A DNA stretch of 64,000 bases from Algibacter mikhailovii (GCF_014651495.1 NZ_BMWZ01000009.1:96162-160161); one strand, 5' to 3'. Positions 8,979 to 19,674 are shown, counted from the stretch's first letter. The notes: generated by a model from the letters alone, not told the origin. Numbers and translations are program-made.

Positions 8979-10526
8979 ATGTTTAAATATGGAATTGATC
9001 ATTTAACTGTTAGCAAAGCTATAGCCATAGTTAGAGGTAAAGAAAAAGCAATCTTGACTGATGAAGCCGCTTTAAAAATTCAAAAATCTCATGATATTGT
9101 TTTAACTGTAGCCCAAAAAGAAAAGGCTGTATACGGGGTAAACACGGGATTCGGCCCTCTATGTGACACCATTATTTCTAAAGAAAACACAAGTAAACTT
9201 CAAAAAAATATTTTATTGAGTCATAGCGTAGGTGTTGGTAACCCTATAGATGAAGAATTGGCCAAATTAATGCTGGTTCTAAAAGTACATTCATTAGCAA
9301 AAGGGTTTTCTGGCATTTCTTTAGCTGTTATGCATCGTATTTTATGGCATATTGAAAATGACATTATCCCAGTTGTACCAGAACAAGGCTCTGTTGGTGC
9401 ATCTGGTGACCTTTGTCCGTTATCACATGTATTTCTACCGTTACTTGGCGAAGGAAAAGTGTTTTACAATAAAGAAATAGTAAGCACACAAATTGTATTT
9501 GAAAAACTAAATATACAACCGCTAGAATTACATCCGAAAGCAGGATTAGCTCTTATTAATGGAACGCAATTTATTTTAGCGCATGCTGTCATGGTGGTAG
9601 ATAAACTCTATAGTTGCCTTGCCCATGCCGACTTAATTGGCGCTATGATGGTTGAAGGATTAATGGGATCTCAAATGCCTTTTCATAACGCATTACACGC
9701 CACGCGTCCCTATAAAGGAAATATTCATGTCGCTAAAAGAATAAGTCAATTTTTAAAGGATTCAGAAGTTGGAGATTCTCATAAAAATTGTGATAAAGTT
9801 CAAGACCCCTATTCTTTGCGCTGTATGCCACAAGTACATGGGAGCTCAAGAAATGCGTGGTTACATTTAAAAGAAGTTGTTGAAGTTGAATTAAACGCTG
9901 TAACTGACAACCCCATAATAATTTCGGAAGACTTAATTATTAGTGGTGGTAGTTTTCACGGACAACCCCTTGCTTTGCCTTTAGATTACGCCTGTTTAGC
10001 AGCTGCAGAACTTGGAAGTATTTCTGACAGAAGAACCTATTTGTCTTTAGAAGGTAAATATGAAGGTACACCACGGTTGCTCTTTCAGGAAACTGGGATT
10101 AATTCAGGGTTTATGATTTTACAATACACCACCGCTGCTTTAGTTAGCGAAAACAAAGGCATGTGTTTCCCTGCTAGCGCAGATAGTATACCAACATCAC
10201 TTGGGCAAGAAGACCATGTAAGTATGGGGTCTATTGGCGGAAGGAAAGCACTAAAAGTAATCAGCAATCTAGAAAATATTTTAGCCATTGAATTATTATG
10301 TGCTTCTCAAGCATTCGACTTTAGGAAACCATTAAAATCAAGTAAAACCATAAACGCAGCCCATGATTTGGTTCGTCAACATATTTCTCATGCAACAGAA
10401 GACCGCATTTTTTCAACAGATATTGAAAAAGCAGCACGTATTATAAAAAATAGAACACTGCTCACTATTACTAATGAATTTATTGATTCATACAGTGAAT
10501 TCGATAATCTTTTTGAATCCTACTAA
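8979..10526 (+). CDS. hutH: histidine ammonia-lyase
   Basis: Converts L-histidine to urocanate and ammonia, the first step of histidine degradation. From the ATG at 8979 the protein has 515 residues, the usual length. It carries the MIO prosthetic-group triad Ala141-Ser142-Gly143 within GSVGASGDLCPLSH, at the standard position. Other lyase signatures are YGVNTGFGPL, NGTQFILAH, QDPYSLRCMPQVHGSSR, and the later SMGSIGGRKAL. The start was chosen because an in-frame TTG at 8955 overlaps the -7 promoter box. First gene of hutH-hutU-hutI-hutG, divergent from the LysR gene; 12 bases separate it from hutU. Confidence 0.97.
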   Translation: MFKYGIDHLTVSKAIAIVRGKEKAILTDEAALKIQKSHDIVLTVAQKEKAVYGVNTGFGPLCDTIISKENTSKLQKNILLSHSVGVGNPIDEELAKLMLVLKVHSLAKGFSGISLAVMHRILWHIENDIIPVVPEQGSVGASGDLCPLSHVFLPLLGEGKVFYNKEIVSTQIVFEKLNIQPLELHPKAGLALINGTQFILAHAVMVVDKLYSCLAHADLIGAMMVEGLMGSQMPFHNALHATRPYKGNIHVAKRISQFLKDSEVGDSHKNCDKVQDPYSLRCMPQVHGSSRNAWLHLKEVVEVELNAVTDNPIIISEDLIISGGSFHGQPLALPLDYACLAAAELGSISDRRTYLSLEGKYEGTPRLLFQETGINSGFMILQYTTAALVSENKGMCFPASADSIPTSLGQEDHVSMGSIGGRKALKVISNLENILAIELLCASQAFDFRKPLKSSKTINAAHDLVRQHISHATEDRIFSTDIEKAARIIKNRTLLTITNEFIDSYSEFDNLFESY

Positions 10527-10538
10527 ACCTATTAAAAA

Positions 10539-12557
10539 ATGGAAACACCAAAAAATGATACTTTGTTTCAACAACAAATTTTGCAAGGAATTCCATCAAT
10601 ACTTCCTTTAACAAAAGATATAGCACGAAATAACCCAGCACCCAAAAGAAAAGATATACTAACATTAGAAGAGAAAAAATTAGCGCTTAAAAATGCATTG
10701 CGCTATTTTCCGAAGCAATGGCATAACCAATTGGCATCAGAATTTGCCAACGAATTAAAAGATTACGGCAGGATTTATATGCATCGTTTTAAGCCTACTT
10801 ACCCAATGTATGCCAGACCTATTGATGCATACCCTGCAAAATCTCAACAAGCTGCTGCCCTTATGTTAATGATTCAAAATAATTTGGATCCCGCTGTTGC
10901 CCAACACCCAGATGAATTAATAACCTATGGTGGAAATGGCGCAGTATTTCAAAATTGGGCGCAGTACTTAGTTACCATGCAATATTTGGCAACCATGACA
11001 GAAACACAAACATTGCATATGTATTCTGGACATCCTATGGGACTATTTCCTTCTTCTAAAGACGCACCGCGGGTTGTTGTCACTAATGGTATGACAATCC
11101 CAAACTATTCTCAACCCGATGATTTAGAAAAGTTTAATGCATTAGGTGTTTCGCAATATGGCCAAATGACTGCAGGCTCATATATGTATATTGGACCTCA
11201 AGGCATTGTGCATGGAACAACCATTACCTTAATGAACGCCTTTCGAAAAATACTTAAAGCCGACGAAAATCCAAAGGGTAAAATTTTCTTAACTTCTGGC
11301 TTGGGAGGTATGAGTGGAGCACAACCAAAAGCAGGAAATATTACGGGTTGTATAACTATATGTGCTGAAGTAAATAGTAATGCTGCAAAAAAAAGATTCG
11401 AACAAGGATGGGCGGACGTATTAATTGATACTTTAGATGAACTCATCGAAACGGTTCAAGGCGCACAATTAAACAAAGATGTTTTATCCATCGCCTTTAT
11501 CGGAAATGTAGTAGATGTTTGGGAGCGGTTTTATAAAGAAGACCTATTTGTTCATGTAGGATCAGATCAAACGTCGTTGCACAACCCCTGGTCTGGCGGT
11601 TATTATCCAGTAGGATTAACCTTTGAAGAATCTAATCGATTAATTAGAGAGAATCCGGCGTTGTTTAAAGAAAAAGTACAAGAATCATTAAGAAAACAGG
11701 TGGATTTAATTAATAAACATACAGAAAAAGGCACCTACTTTTTTGACTATGGCAATGCTTTTTTGTTAGAGGCCTCGCGTGCAAATGCACATGTTATGGC
11801 TGAAAATGGCATTGAATTTAGATACCCCTCTTATGTGCAAGATATTTTAGGACCTATGTGTTTTGATTATGGCTTTGGGCCTTTTAGATGGGTTTGTGCA
11901 TCTAATAATCCCGCAGATTTAGAAAAAACAGATGCCATAGCCATGGCTGTTTTAGAAAAAATTCAAATCAATGCACCTAGTGAAATTCAGTTGCAAATTA
12001 ATGATAACATGACATGGATTAAAGATGCAAAATCTAATAAATTAGTGGTTGGCTCACAAGCCCGTATTCTGTATGCAGATACTGAGGGAAGAGTCAAAAT
12101 TGCTTTAGAATTTAACAAAGCCATTGCTTCAGGAGAAATATCAGCACCAATAATTTTAGGCAGAGATCATCATGATGTTAGTGGAACAGATTCACCTTAC
12201 CGCGAAACAAGCAATATAAAAGATGGCAGTAAATTTACTGCAGATATGGCCATACATAATGTCATAGGTGATAGTTTTAGAGGTGCTACTTGGGTATCCA
12301 TACATAATGGTGGCGGCGTTGGCTGGGGTGAAGTTATAAATGGAGGCTTTGGAATGCTTTTGGATGGGTCTGATGATGCTGAAAGAAACCTTAAAAACAT
12401 GCTTTTCTTTGATGTAAACAACGGTATTGCAAGGCGGAGCTGGGCAAGAAACCAAGAAGCCATCTTTGCTATTAAGCGAGAAATGAAACGGACACCTAAT
12501 CTAAAAGTAACTTTGCCAAACATAGTTGAAGACTCATTATTAGAACATCTTTTTTAA
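10539..12557 (+). CDS. hutU: urocanate hydratase
   Basis: Converts urocanate to 4-imidazolone-5-propionate using tightly bound NAD+, in the cytoplasm. The protein has 672 residues, longer than the ~555 of the Escherichia/Pseudomonas type; long forms are usual in Bacteroidota. Recognisable segments are YGGNGAVFQNWAQY, SGHPMGLFPSS, TAGSYMYIGPQGIVHGTT, LTSGLGGMSGAQPKAG (the dinucleotide-binding loop) and SLHNPWSGGYYPVGL. The stop TAA shares one base with the hutI ATG (TAATG), a sign of translational coupling. Confidence 0.96.
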   Translation: METPKNDTLFQQQILQGIPSILPLTKDIARNNPAPKRKDILTLEEKKLALKNALRYFPKQWHNQLASEFANELKDYGRIYMHRFKPTYPMYARPIDAYPAKSQQAAALMLMIQNNLDPAVAQHPDELITYGGNGAVFQNWAQYLVTMQYLATMTETQTLHMYSGHPMGLFPSSKDAPRVVVTNGMTIPNYSQPDDLEKFNALGVSQYGQMTAGSYMYIGPQGIVHGTTITLMNAFRKILKADENPKGKIFLTSGLGGMSGAQPKAGNITGCITICAEVNSNAAKKRFEQGWADVLIDTLDELIETVQGAQLNKDVLSIAFIGNVVDVWERFYKEDLFVHVGSDQTSLHNPWSGGYYPVGLTFEESNRLIRENPALFKEKVQESLRKQVDLINKHTEKGTYFFDYGNAFLLEASRANAHVMAENGIEFRYPSYVQDILGPMCFDYGFGPFRWVCASNNPADLEKTDAIAMAVLEKIQINAPSEIQLQINDNMTWIKDAKSNKLVVGSQARILYADTEGRVKIALEFNKAIASGEISAPIILGRDHHDVSGTDSPYRETSNIKDGSKFTADMAIHNVIGDSFRGATWVSIHNGGGVGWGEVINGGFGMLLDGSDDAERNLKNMLFFDVNNGIARRSWARNQEAIFAIKREMKRTPNLKVTLPNIVEDSLLEHLF

Positions 12558-13798
12558 TGAAAACACTATTCAAAAATATTAAAGAATTAATACAGGTTAG
12601 AACAGAACCTATTTCATTTGTCTCAGGAAAACAAATGAATGTACTACCAACTATTAAAAATGCATTTTTGCTCGTTGAAAATGGTGTAATTAGCAATTTT
12701 GGAAGTATGCAGGATTGTCCAACAATTACAACTGATAAAATTGTAGATGCTTCAGGGAAATTGGTTTTACCATCATGGTGCGATTCGCATACCCACATCG
12801 TGTATGCTGGAAATAGAGAAGGTGAATTTGTGGATAGAATTAATGGATTTACCTATGAAGAAATTGCCGTTCGTGGTGGTGGTATTTTAAATTCAGCAAA
12901 ACAGCTTCAAGAAACTTCAGAAGAAGAATTATACCAACAAAGTAAAGTTAGACTGAAAGACATTATACATTCAGGAACTGGTGCCATAGAAATTAAATCG
13001 GGCTACGGACTTACTGTTGAAGCGGAACTAAAAATGCTACGTGTTATAAAACGACTAAAAGAAACCTTTCCTATTGAAATAAAAGCGACCTTTTTGGGTG
13101 CTCATGCGGTGCCTTTAAAATTTAAAAATAACAAAAAGGGCTATTTACAACTCCTTATTAATGACATGATGCCTAAGATTTCGGAAGAAAAGTTAGCTGA
13201 ATTTGTCGATATTTTCTGTGAAAGCGGATATTTCACAGTTGAAGACACTGAGTTGATTTTGAGAGCTGGAATAAAAAATGGTTTAACTCCCAAAATACAT
13301 GTCAATCAATTTACGGCTATTGGGGGTGTTAAAGCAGGAGTTAAAAACGGCGCGCTTTCCGTAGATCATCTAGAAGTCATGCGAAATGAAGATATTGAAG
13401 TTTTAAAAGGGACTTCAACTATGCCAGTAGCATTACCAAGTTGTTCCTATTTTTTAAGCATACCCTACACACCTGCTCGAAAAATGATTGATGCTGGATT
13501 GCCCCTGGCTTTAGCATCCGATTACAACCCAGGATCTTCACCATCAGGAAACATGAATTTTGTAGTAGCAACCGCCTGTATAAAAATGAAAATGACTCCC
13601 GAAGAAGCGATTAATGCAGCCACTATTAATGGTGCATACGCTATGGGATTAGAAAAAGAAGTAGGCTCCATTACTGTAGGTAAAAAAGCCAATTTATTGC
13701 TTACAAAACCAATCCCGTCCTACGGCTTTATACCATATGCCTTTGGAAATTCTCAAATTGAAAAAGTATATTTAAAAGGCTTAGAAATTGAAAACTAA
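12557..13798 (+). CDS. hutI: imidazolonepropionase
   Basis: Hydrolyses 4-imidazolone-5-propionate to N-formimidoyl-L-glutamate; an amidohydrolase-fold metal enzyme. At 413 residues it has normal length. Metal ligands His78 and His80 sit in CDSHTHIVYAG at the end of strand 1. Further signatures are EIKSGYGLTVEAELKMLRV, ATFLGAHAVP, HVNQFTAIGG and ASDYNPGSSPSGNM (the Asp that activates water). It overlaps hutU by one base and hutG by eleven, so the genes are in one operon. Confidence 0.96.
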   Translation: MKTLFKNIKELIQVRTEPISFVSGKQMNVLPTIKNAFLLVENGVISNFGSMQDCPTITTDKIVDASGKLVLPSWCDSHTHIVYAGNREGEFVDRINGFTYEEIAVRGGGILNSAKQLQETSEEELYQQSKVRLKDIIHSGTGAIEIKSGYGLTVEAELKMLRVIKRLKETFPIEIKATFLGAHAVPLKFKNNKKGYLQLLINDMMPKISEEKLAEFVDIFCESGYFTVEDTELILRAGIKNGLTPKIHVNQFTAIGGVKAGVKNGALSVDHLEVMRNEDIEVLKGTSTMPVALPSCSYFLSIPYTPARKMIDAGLPLALASDYNPGSSPSGNMNFVVATACIKMKMTPEEAINAATINGAYAMGLEKEVGSITVGKKANLLLTKPIPSYGFIPYAFGNSQIEKVYLKGLEIEN

Positions 13799-14798
13799 AC
13801 TATCTACATTAAACGCCGAGTATCTACCAGGTCAAAAACAATATTGGACTGGAAGAGATTCTAATCCCAATATTGAAAATCAATATTGGCATCAAGAAAT
13901 CAAACTTTTAGATATCAATAATTTAAATAATCAAAGTATAATTGATATTGGAATTATAGGTTACGCCTGTGACGAGGGCGTAAGAAGAAATTTGGGGAGA
14001 CCGGGAGCAGCAAAAGGCCCAAGAGCCGTTAGAGACAGACTTGCTAAATTACCCATCCATTTTAACACAAAACGTGTTGCAGACTTTGGCGATGTATCTT
14101 GTGTAGAACAAGATTTAGAATCTTGTATAGAAGCTTTTTCAATAATAATTAGCGAACTTATTGCACAAAAAATATTCCCCATAGCCATTGGTGGTGGCCA
14201 TGATATGGCCTTTGGTCATTTCATGGGTTTACGAAAAGCTCTTAAAAATGCTTCAAAAAAAAGCATTGGCATTATTAATTTTGATGCCCATTTCGATTTA
14301 AGACCTATTGAAAAGCTGAGTAATTCTGGAACCCCTTTTAATCAAATTATTGCTGAATTGGAAAAAACAGGAGAAAAGATAGATTATTTTGCCATAGGTA
14401 TACAACAACAATCTAACACCAAAAGATTATTTGACATTGCTAAAACTCATCAAATTAAATACGCTATAAATTATGAATGCGAACCATCTGTTGAAAAAAT
14501 AAAACACTTACAAGAACAATTAAAACCCCTAATTTCAAATACTGATTATTTATACATCACCATAGATTTAGACGGCTTCTCGTCTGCCTATGCTCCAGGT
14601 GTTAGCGCACCTTCGCCTCTAGGTTTCAATCCTTTTTTTGTTTTTAAAATGTTAGACTTTTTATTAGATACAAAGAAGGTAATTTCCTGTGATATTGCGG
14701 AATTAAACCCAAAAATAGACCGCGATAAAAATACAGCAATATTGGCAGCTAGACTGGTAGATTTCATTACAATGAAACATCACAAAATAGTTATGTGA
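13788..14798 (+). CDS. hutG: formimidoylglutamase (arginase family)
   Basis: Releases formamide from N-formimidoylglutamate to give glutamate, ending the pathway. It is a ureohydrolase-fold, two-manganese enzyme of 336 residues. Metal-binding signatures are all present: GGGHDMAFGH (His138), NFDAHFDLR (Asp166, His168, Asp170) and ITIDLDGFSSAYAPGVS (two Asp). The substrate-loop region has YACDEGVRRNLGRPGAAKGP. The start is TTG at 13788, inside the end of hutI (11-base overlap); there is no better ATG, and the overlap suggests translational coupling. Arginase or agmatinase is the family alternative, but the operon fixes the role. Confidence 0.93.
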   Translation: MKTKLSTLNAEYLPGQKQYWTGRDSNPNIENQYWHQEIKLLDINNLNNQSIIDIGIIGYACDEGVRRNLGRPGAAKGPRAVRDRLAKLPIHFNTKRVADFGDVSCVEQDLESCIEAFSIIISELIAQKIFPIAIGGGHDMAFGHFMGLRKALKNASKKSIGIINFDAHFDLRPIEKLSNSGTPFNQIIAELEKTGEKIDYFAIGIQQQSNTKRLFDIAKTHQIKYAINYECEPSVEKIKHLQEQLKPLISNTDYLYITIDLDGFSSAYAPGVSAPSPLGFNPFFVFKMLDFLLDTKKVISCDIAELNPKIDRDKNTAILAARLVDFITMKHHKIVM

Positions 14799-14962
14799 AA
14801 AGGTGTCTCATCGAATTAAGAATTAATCTTCCTATTTTTTCTAATATATAATGCATCCAATTTATGTTTTCAAAATATGACCGCCTCCACCTCAACACCA
14901 TCTAAAATTAAAACACTTAATACAAACTATTAGTTACCTTCGCATCTATAAATAAATTTTGA

Positions 14963-15601
14963 ATGGAGGCTGGCAAAAAAAGCGTATTGCAAAAATTTCG
15001 TTGGATTTCTACGATTATAAAAAATGGGCTTTTATGGCATGGTATACGAAACAGATTAGCTAAAATTGGCCTAGATTTTATGCCTTACTATTGGGAAATT
15101 GGCACTATAAACATACCGCCTCCTAAAATTAGAGCTAACGCCTCCAAATATGAACTATCGCTTTTTGGTGAAAAGGAGATCACTTTTATTAAAAATAATG
15201 TAATCGGCATTGAACATAAAGATTTAATGCATGATCTTAAAAATGGAGAAACATGCCTGGGCCTTAAATATGAAAAAACCATCGCCGTATATTCTTTTAC
15301 CAAATCTGAACCATTTTCTTTTAGGGGCAGAAATTTTTCAATAAAACCTAATGAGGCCTACATCCACAGCACTTATACATTCGAAGCTTTTCGCGGACAA
15401 AATCTAGCACCTTATTTACGCTACCAAAGCTATATCTATTTAAAAAACAGGGGGATAAACACGTACTACAGCATTAGTGAGTATTTTAATAAGCCAACAT
15501 TAAGGTATAAACAAAAACTAAACATCCAACCTTTGAAATTATATCTTAGTGTGATATTATTTAAAAAATGGGAATTTAATTTCACTTTAAAATCCTATTG
15601 A
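14963..15601 (+). CDS. putative GNAT-like acetyltransferase
   Basis: A 212-residue cytoplasmic protein. The C-terminal half has a GNAT-like pattern: a strand with AYIHSTYTFEAFRGQNLAPY, where the RGQNL turn resembles the acetyl-CoA-binding R/Q-x-x-G-x-G/A loop followed by a helix, then SYIYLKNRGINTYYSI and an aromatic end YKQKLN. The N-terminal ~100 residues are basic and do not match anything I know. Acceptor unknown. It is a single gene on the plus strand, 164 bases after hutG, with no functional tie to it visible. The family call is by pattern only. Confidence 0.5.
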   Translation: MEAGKKSVLQKFRWISTIIKNGLLWHGIRNRLAKIGLDFMPYYWEIGTINIPPPKIRANASKYELSLFGEKEITFIKNNVIGIEHKDLMHDLKNGETCLGLKYEKTIAVYSFTKSEPFSFRGRNFSIKPNEAYIHSTYTFEAFRGQNLAPYLRYQSYIYLKNRGINTYYSISEYFNKPTLRYKQKLNIQPLKLYLSVILFKKWEFNFTLKSY

Positions 15602-15705
15602 AACCTTAATGGTAATCTACACCGCATATAGAATTACCCCACTGCTTTAAAGAATTTCAAATCCTTTCTATTTGGTTAATCCTTACACTGAAAGCAGAAC
15701 ATGTT

Positions 15706-16434
15706 TTAAGAAACTTTTCTAAGCTTATTGAGGTTTGTGACTTGTTTAAGCACCTTTGTAATACGTACTTTTTTTAGTAGAACATTAGTAATAAACCTAT
15801 TTAACTGCCTTGGTAAGAAAGGCAATGGACGCAAAAGATCTATTATTAACACAACCCGTTCTCCACTAGATTTATTCATGACTTCATGATCCCAAGTATC
15901 GTCAAAAAGAATACTTTCACGCTCCTTCCAAGTGTACGTTTCGTCTTTTATTCTTATACTCGGTGGTAATACTTCAGGAACTTTAAGGCCGAGATGGTAT
16001 CTAAGATAACCTCTATAGGGACCATGATGCGCTGGAATTGATTTACCAGGCTCTAAAACTGAGAAAAAGACTTTATAAGCATCTGGAATTCCCTCTAACA
16101 AATTACAGGTCTTAGGACATAATTCTTTTGCAAGATCTGGTGTTTCTCCAGAATACTTTAATAGAAACACCTTCCATTTTAGATTTTGCTCTATTCTACC
16201 TGATATGGCGTACACCCTTTTATCTACTTCATGATAAGCTGGAATTTCAAAATGTTTAACCACATTTTCATATTCACTTCTAATTTCATCAAAATTTTGT
16301 TCTATTACATCCAATTTCGGAAAGGTACTTTTGACGTCCAAAAACACAGGTCGATTATCTCCTCCATCATACTGCTTGATAATGCGATTCCCAAACTTCA
16401 TTATGTAATTAATCACTATCGTACGATAATTCAT
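15706..16434 (-). CDS. aspartyl/asparaginyl beta-hydroxylase-like dioxygenase
   Basis: A 242-residue protein of the Asp_Arg_Hydrox type, Fe(II)/2-oxoglutarate-dependent. The double-stranded helix core has IPAHHGPYRGYLRYHLGL (iron His136 or His137; Arg145 and His147 in the region binding 2-oxoglutarate) and ILFDDTWDHEVMNKS (His183, the second iron ligand), followed by RVVLIIDL. Relatives include the vertebrate AspH catalytic domain and LpxO, which hydroxylates lipid A acyl chains. A lipid or small-molecule substrate is as likely as a protein one. The start could also be the Met at 16401. Stands alone on the minus strand. Confidence 0.8.
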   Translation of the reverse strand: MNYRTIVINYIMKFGNRIIKQYDGGDNRPVFLDVKSTFPKLDVIEQNFDEIRSEYENVVKHFEIPAYHEVDKRVYAISGRIEQNLKWKVFLLKYSGETPDLAKELCPKTCNLLEGIPDAYKVFFSVLEPGKSIPAHHGPYRGYLRYHLGLKVPEVLPPSIRIKDETYTWKERESILFDDTWDHEVMNKSSGERVVLIIDLLRPLPFLPRQLNRFITNVLLKKVRITKVLKQVTNLNKLRKVS

Positions 16435-16638
16435 GTAAAAAAATATTATTTAAGAATTAAAAAAATGAAACCATGGATTTATCCTAGCATTCACCCTTTA
16501 CAACTTTAAGCTAATCAACTAACAACTTTACAATATTTCCAAAAAAAACGGCATGTATATTTCAAATTTTTCACGCTGCGTTGTATTTTATCCCTTGAGC
16601 AATCCCACTTGTGTCATAATTACTGACAAACAAGACTA

Positions 16639-19600
16639 CTAAAAAGGTAAACTTTTTAAAACGTAGTTCTTCCTATTGATAAGCGCGGTATCTGCTTTTT
16701 TTTGTTGCCTTGCCTTGGTAGAAAACAGATTTTTATACTTGGCTTTAGTAATCTTGAAATCCATATCCTCTTCTGTTCCTTTTAAATCAATACCCGCCTT
16801 AAATGGCATGGGTGATTTTAAAATAGATACGTGGTAATCATAGGTTAGGTCCAAATTATGGTGCCCACCAATAGCCACCTTGTACCTGTCAACTGTTACC
16901 ATAGAAGGAAAAATTTCAATTTGCTTATTTTTAAATACCATAGCAAATTCTAAGGTGTCTATTACATTTTTATCCTTATTCTTAAAAAATAACATTTTCG
17001 ACATTTTCTCAAAAGTTTTCCCATTCAATACTACCAGATTGGTGCCAGTAACTCTAGCTATTGCGTCCATTGATGCGGCAGTCATATCAAGGTTTTTGTC
17101 AATCTTAGTATTTCCCCGCATGCGTGCATCTACCTTTCCTTCAAAAGAATCTACCATAGGTAACAAGGTATCCAGAACTGGCAATAGTTCAGTGAGCTTG
17201 GACAAGTCGATATCAAATATTTTAAAATCAAAGTCAAGGGCCGCAACTCCTGCCTCTTTAGAAGTATAAGCCGCCGAAGTAGTCATTTTAGCCGCCATAG
17301 TAGTCATTTCTAAATTAGCCAAATCTATTTTTTGATCTTTAACAGTAATGACACCACCAACATCATCAATAATAAAGTTTTTATACTTCAATTTATTGAA
17401 TCGACTTTTTAAACTTAGGTCGAGTTTTTCTGGAACCACAAATGACTTTGGTTGCTCTGCGCTTTCTGTTGTTTTTGAATTTTGATTCTGCGCCAATATT
17501 TCTTGTTCAGATTTTTCAACCGGTCGTACACCATCATTAATGGCTTGAACAAATTGATTGAAATCAATTAAAGACGCATTTACCTCAAGCTCGCCTTTAA
17601 ATATCTTATCATCAAAAAAGGCTTCTCCAATTTTATATACTTTCCCTGTAGCTTCAATATCAGAATCACCGATTTCAAGTTTTGCATGATCAAGGCTAAT
17701 AACGCCCGGCTCAAACGTGATCTTTGTTTGAGGCATTTTTAAAAGTAACGGAAAAGTTGGGGTATAAGCATATAATTGGTCAAATGAAATATGACCATTG
17801 ATTGGCCAATTTTTATTATTTCGGATCGTGGTTAATTCATAGGCTCCTTTTGAAATAGCGAAAAAACGCCCTTTTGTTTTAATCCCTGTGGAATCTATTT
17901 TAAACACAGAATGGATTTTGGGGATTTTCTGATCATGTTTATCCGGCTCAATACTAATATTGGCATTGACTAATTTGAGTTTAGCTCGCAGCGAATCACC
18001 CAATTTTAGATCACCACCTTTAATTAAAACCGCGGCTTTCATAACGGCAATTTTAGTAGAATCTTTAATGGCAGTTGTTGCAAATTTTATATCCAACTGA
18101 TCTAGGTCTCCGCTAGACTCCTTACCATCCTTGAATTGGAGTTTTTGTATAAAAATTTTACCACCAGTAACCTTCGTCGATTGGTCTGTTAATAATTTAC
18201 TATTCTGGTCTTGTTCTATATGAATGTCAGCCTTATCGAGCACAAAATAAAGGCTATCAGTTTCATTCTCAAATACAATTTGATTCATATTTAGTGTTCC
18301 AAGCGCCTGTATTTTTCCATAATCTTGATTTCTGATATCATTAATATTAAACATAGACCTAATATGTATTTCTCCAGCGCCTGCTAAATTGAGGTTCTTC
18401 TTAAATGGAAAACTTTTCTCCAAAGCTTCAAGGTCAATTTTTCCATCGATAGAAATGTCCAGATCTGCATTATCAAACAAATTATCGCCTTTCCCTTTAA
18501 TATTTATCTCAGTTCCAACCCCTCGTAATGTCACATTATTAATATCAAAGTTAGAGCCCGTATTAATTTCAGGAGAAATATAAGCCTTTATATCAGCCTC
18601 AATAAGCTCGATTTGATTAGGTAAGTCCTTATAAGAAATAGAGCCATTATGTATTTTAAAATGAGCATTGATTTCTGGAATAACACCTTTCTTATACACG
18701 CCTTTGATGTCTGCCTCAATTGAAACATCCCCTTCAGCTGTATAATTATCAGTTTTATCAAAAACAACCTCTGGAACTAAATCTATCAAAGTGTTTAAAG
18801 TAGGTACCTCTAAATCTAAATGTAGATCAACATCAATTTGTTTTTCTAATCTGTTGGGATATAAAGTGCCCTCAGTTACAAATTGAATGTCATTAATACC
18901 AACTTTTGCATTTTTCAGATCGATGACTTTCGTGCTACGATTGACATGAAAATCGGTATTTAGCATGAGACTTAATTGATCTGTATAGGTATTACCCTTT
19001 TTTCTAAAAATTAGATTATCACTTTGGGCTTGAAGTGCAAGGATGATGTCTTTCTCGTTATATTCTGCTGAAAGATCCATATCAAAACCTTGCAATCGCA
19101 TAAAATTAGCACTGTAATGGTCATCAAAAACCAAGTTGCCGTTGATGATGGAGATGTCTTCCAAATTGATATTGGCATTGAATTTTTCATCCTTAATTTC
19201 TTGATCTTGGATGGTATCTTTTTGTTTATTTTCTTTTAAAATATCCCAATTTACTTCACCTGCTTCAGACACGTAGGCATAGATGTTTGGATTTTCAAAT
19301 GAAAACTTTGTAACATTAATACTATTATTAAGGAAAGCAATTGGGTTAACGCTAACCACGCCATAATCAAAACTTATTAAGGTATCTTTTGAAGTGGAAT
19401 TGGACTCCTGAACACTATCATTCCGAGTTAAAATAAAACCCTTTTCTAATTCAAGTTTGAAATTTGGAAATGTTTTAAAAAACGTAAGCTCAACCGCCTC
19501 TATTGAAAGTTTGGCATTAAGGTTCTTATTGACAGCTTCAACAACTTTTGGTGTAATTTTTTCAGGCGTAAGTACAAATTCAAAGACAACCCCTATAGCA

Positions 19601-19674
19601 ACAACAAGAAGAAAAACTATAGATATAATTGTAATTCCCGCTATTTTTAAAATTTTTAAAACGCTTTGTTTCAT
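16639..19674 (-). CDS. AsmA-family inner-membrane/periplasmic protein
   Basis: A 1011-residue protein with one N-terminal membrane helix (ITIISIVFLLVVAIGVVFEF), followed by the AsmA start pattern: LTPEKITPKVVEAVNKNLNA, then LSIEAVELTFFKTFPNFKLEL. The long middle is repetitive beta-strand sequence (many D-x-D-x-x and V-x-I-x-G strands), and the C-terminal ~250 residues resemble the AsmA C-terminal domain (FDIDLSKLTELLPVLDTLLP, then GKVDARMRGNTKIDKNLD). AsmA-like proteins form long grooved rods that carry phospholipid between membranes. Length is in the normal large range for Bacteroidota. It is a single gene. Confidence 0.8.
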   Translation of the reverse strand: MKQSVLKILKIAGITIISIVFLLVVAIGVVFEFVLTPEKITPKVVEAVNKNLNAKLSIEAVELTFFKTFPNFKLELEKGFILTRNDSVQESNSTSKDTLISFDYGVVSVNPIAFLNNSINVTKFSFENPNIYAYVSEAGEVNWDILKENKQKDTIQDQEIKDEKFNANINLEDISIINGNLVFDDHYSANFMRLQGFDMDLSAEYNEKDIILALQAQSDNLIFRKKGNTYTDQLSLMLNTDFHVNRSTKVIDLKNAKVGINDIQFVTEGTLYPNRLEKQIDVDLHLDLEVPTLNTLIDLVPEVVFDKTDNYTAEGDVSIEADIKGVYKKGVIPEINAHFKIHNGSISYKDLPNQIELIEADIKAYISPEINTGSNFDINNVTLRGVGTEINIKGKGDNLFDNADLDISIDGKIDLEALEKSFPFKKNLNLAGAGEIHIRSMFNINDIRNQDYGKIQALGTLNMNQIVFENETDSLYFVLDKADIHIEQDQNSKLLTDQSTKVTGGKIFIQKLQFKDGKESSGDLDQLDIKFATTAIKDSTKIAVMKAAVLIKGGDLKLGDSLRAKLKLVNANISIEPDKHDQKIPKIHSVFKIDSTGIKTKGRFFAISKGAYELTTIRNNKNWPINGHISFDQLYAYTPTFPLLLKMPQTKITFEPGVISLDHAKLEIGDSDIEATGKVYKIGEAFFDDKIFKGELEVNASLIDFNQFVQAINDGVRPVEKSEQEILAQNQNSKTTESAEQPKSFVVPEKLDLSLKSRFNKLKYKNFIIDDVGGVITVKDQKIDLANLEMTTMAAKMTTSAAYTSKEAGVAALDFDFKIFDIDLSKLTELLPVLDTLLPMVDSFEGKVDARMRGNTKIDKNLDMTAASMDAIARVTGTNLVVLNGKTFEKMSKMLFFKNKDKNVIDTLEFAMVFKNKQIEIFPSMVTVDRYKVAIGGHHNLDLTYDYHVSILKSPMPFKAGIDLKGTEEDMDFKITKAKYKNLFSTKARQQKKADTALINRKNYVLKSLPF

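Noticed and set aside
12192..12523. Two overlapping minus-strand frames inside hutU
   Set aside because: They lie fully within a well-supported urocanate hydratase gene and have no independent features.
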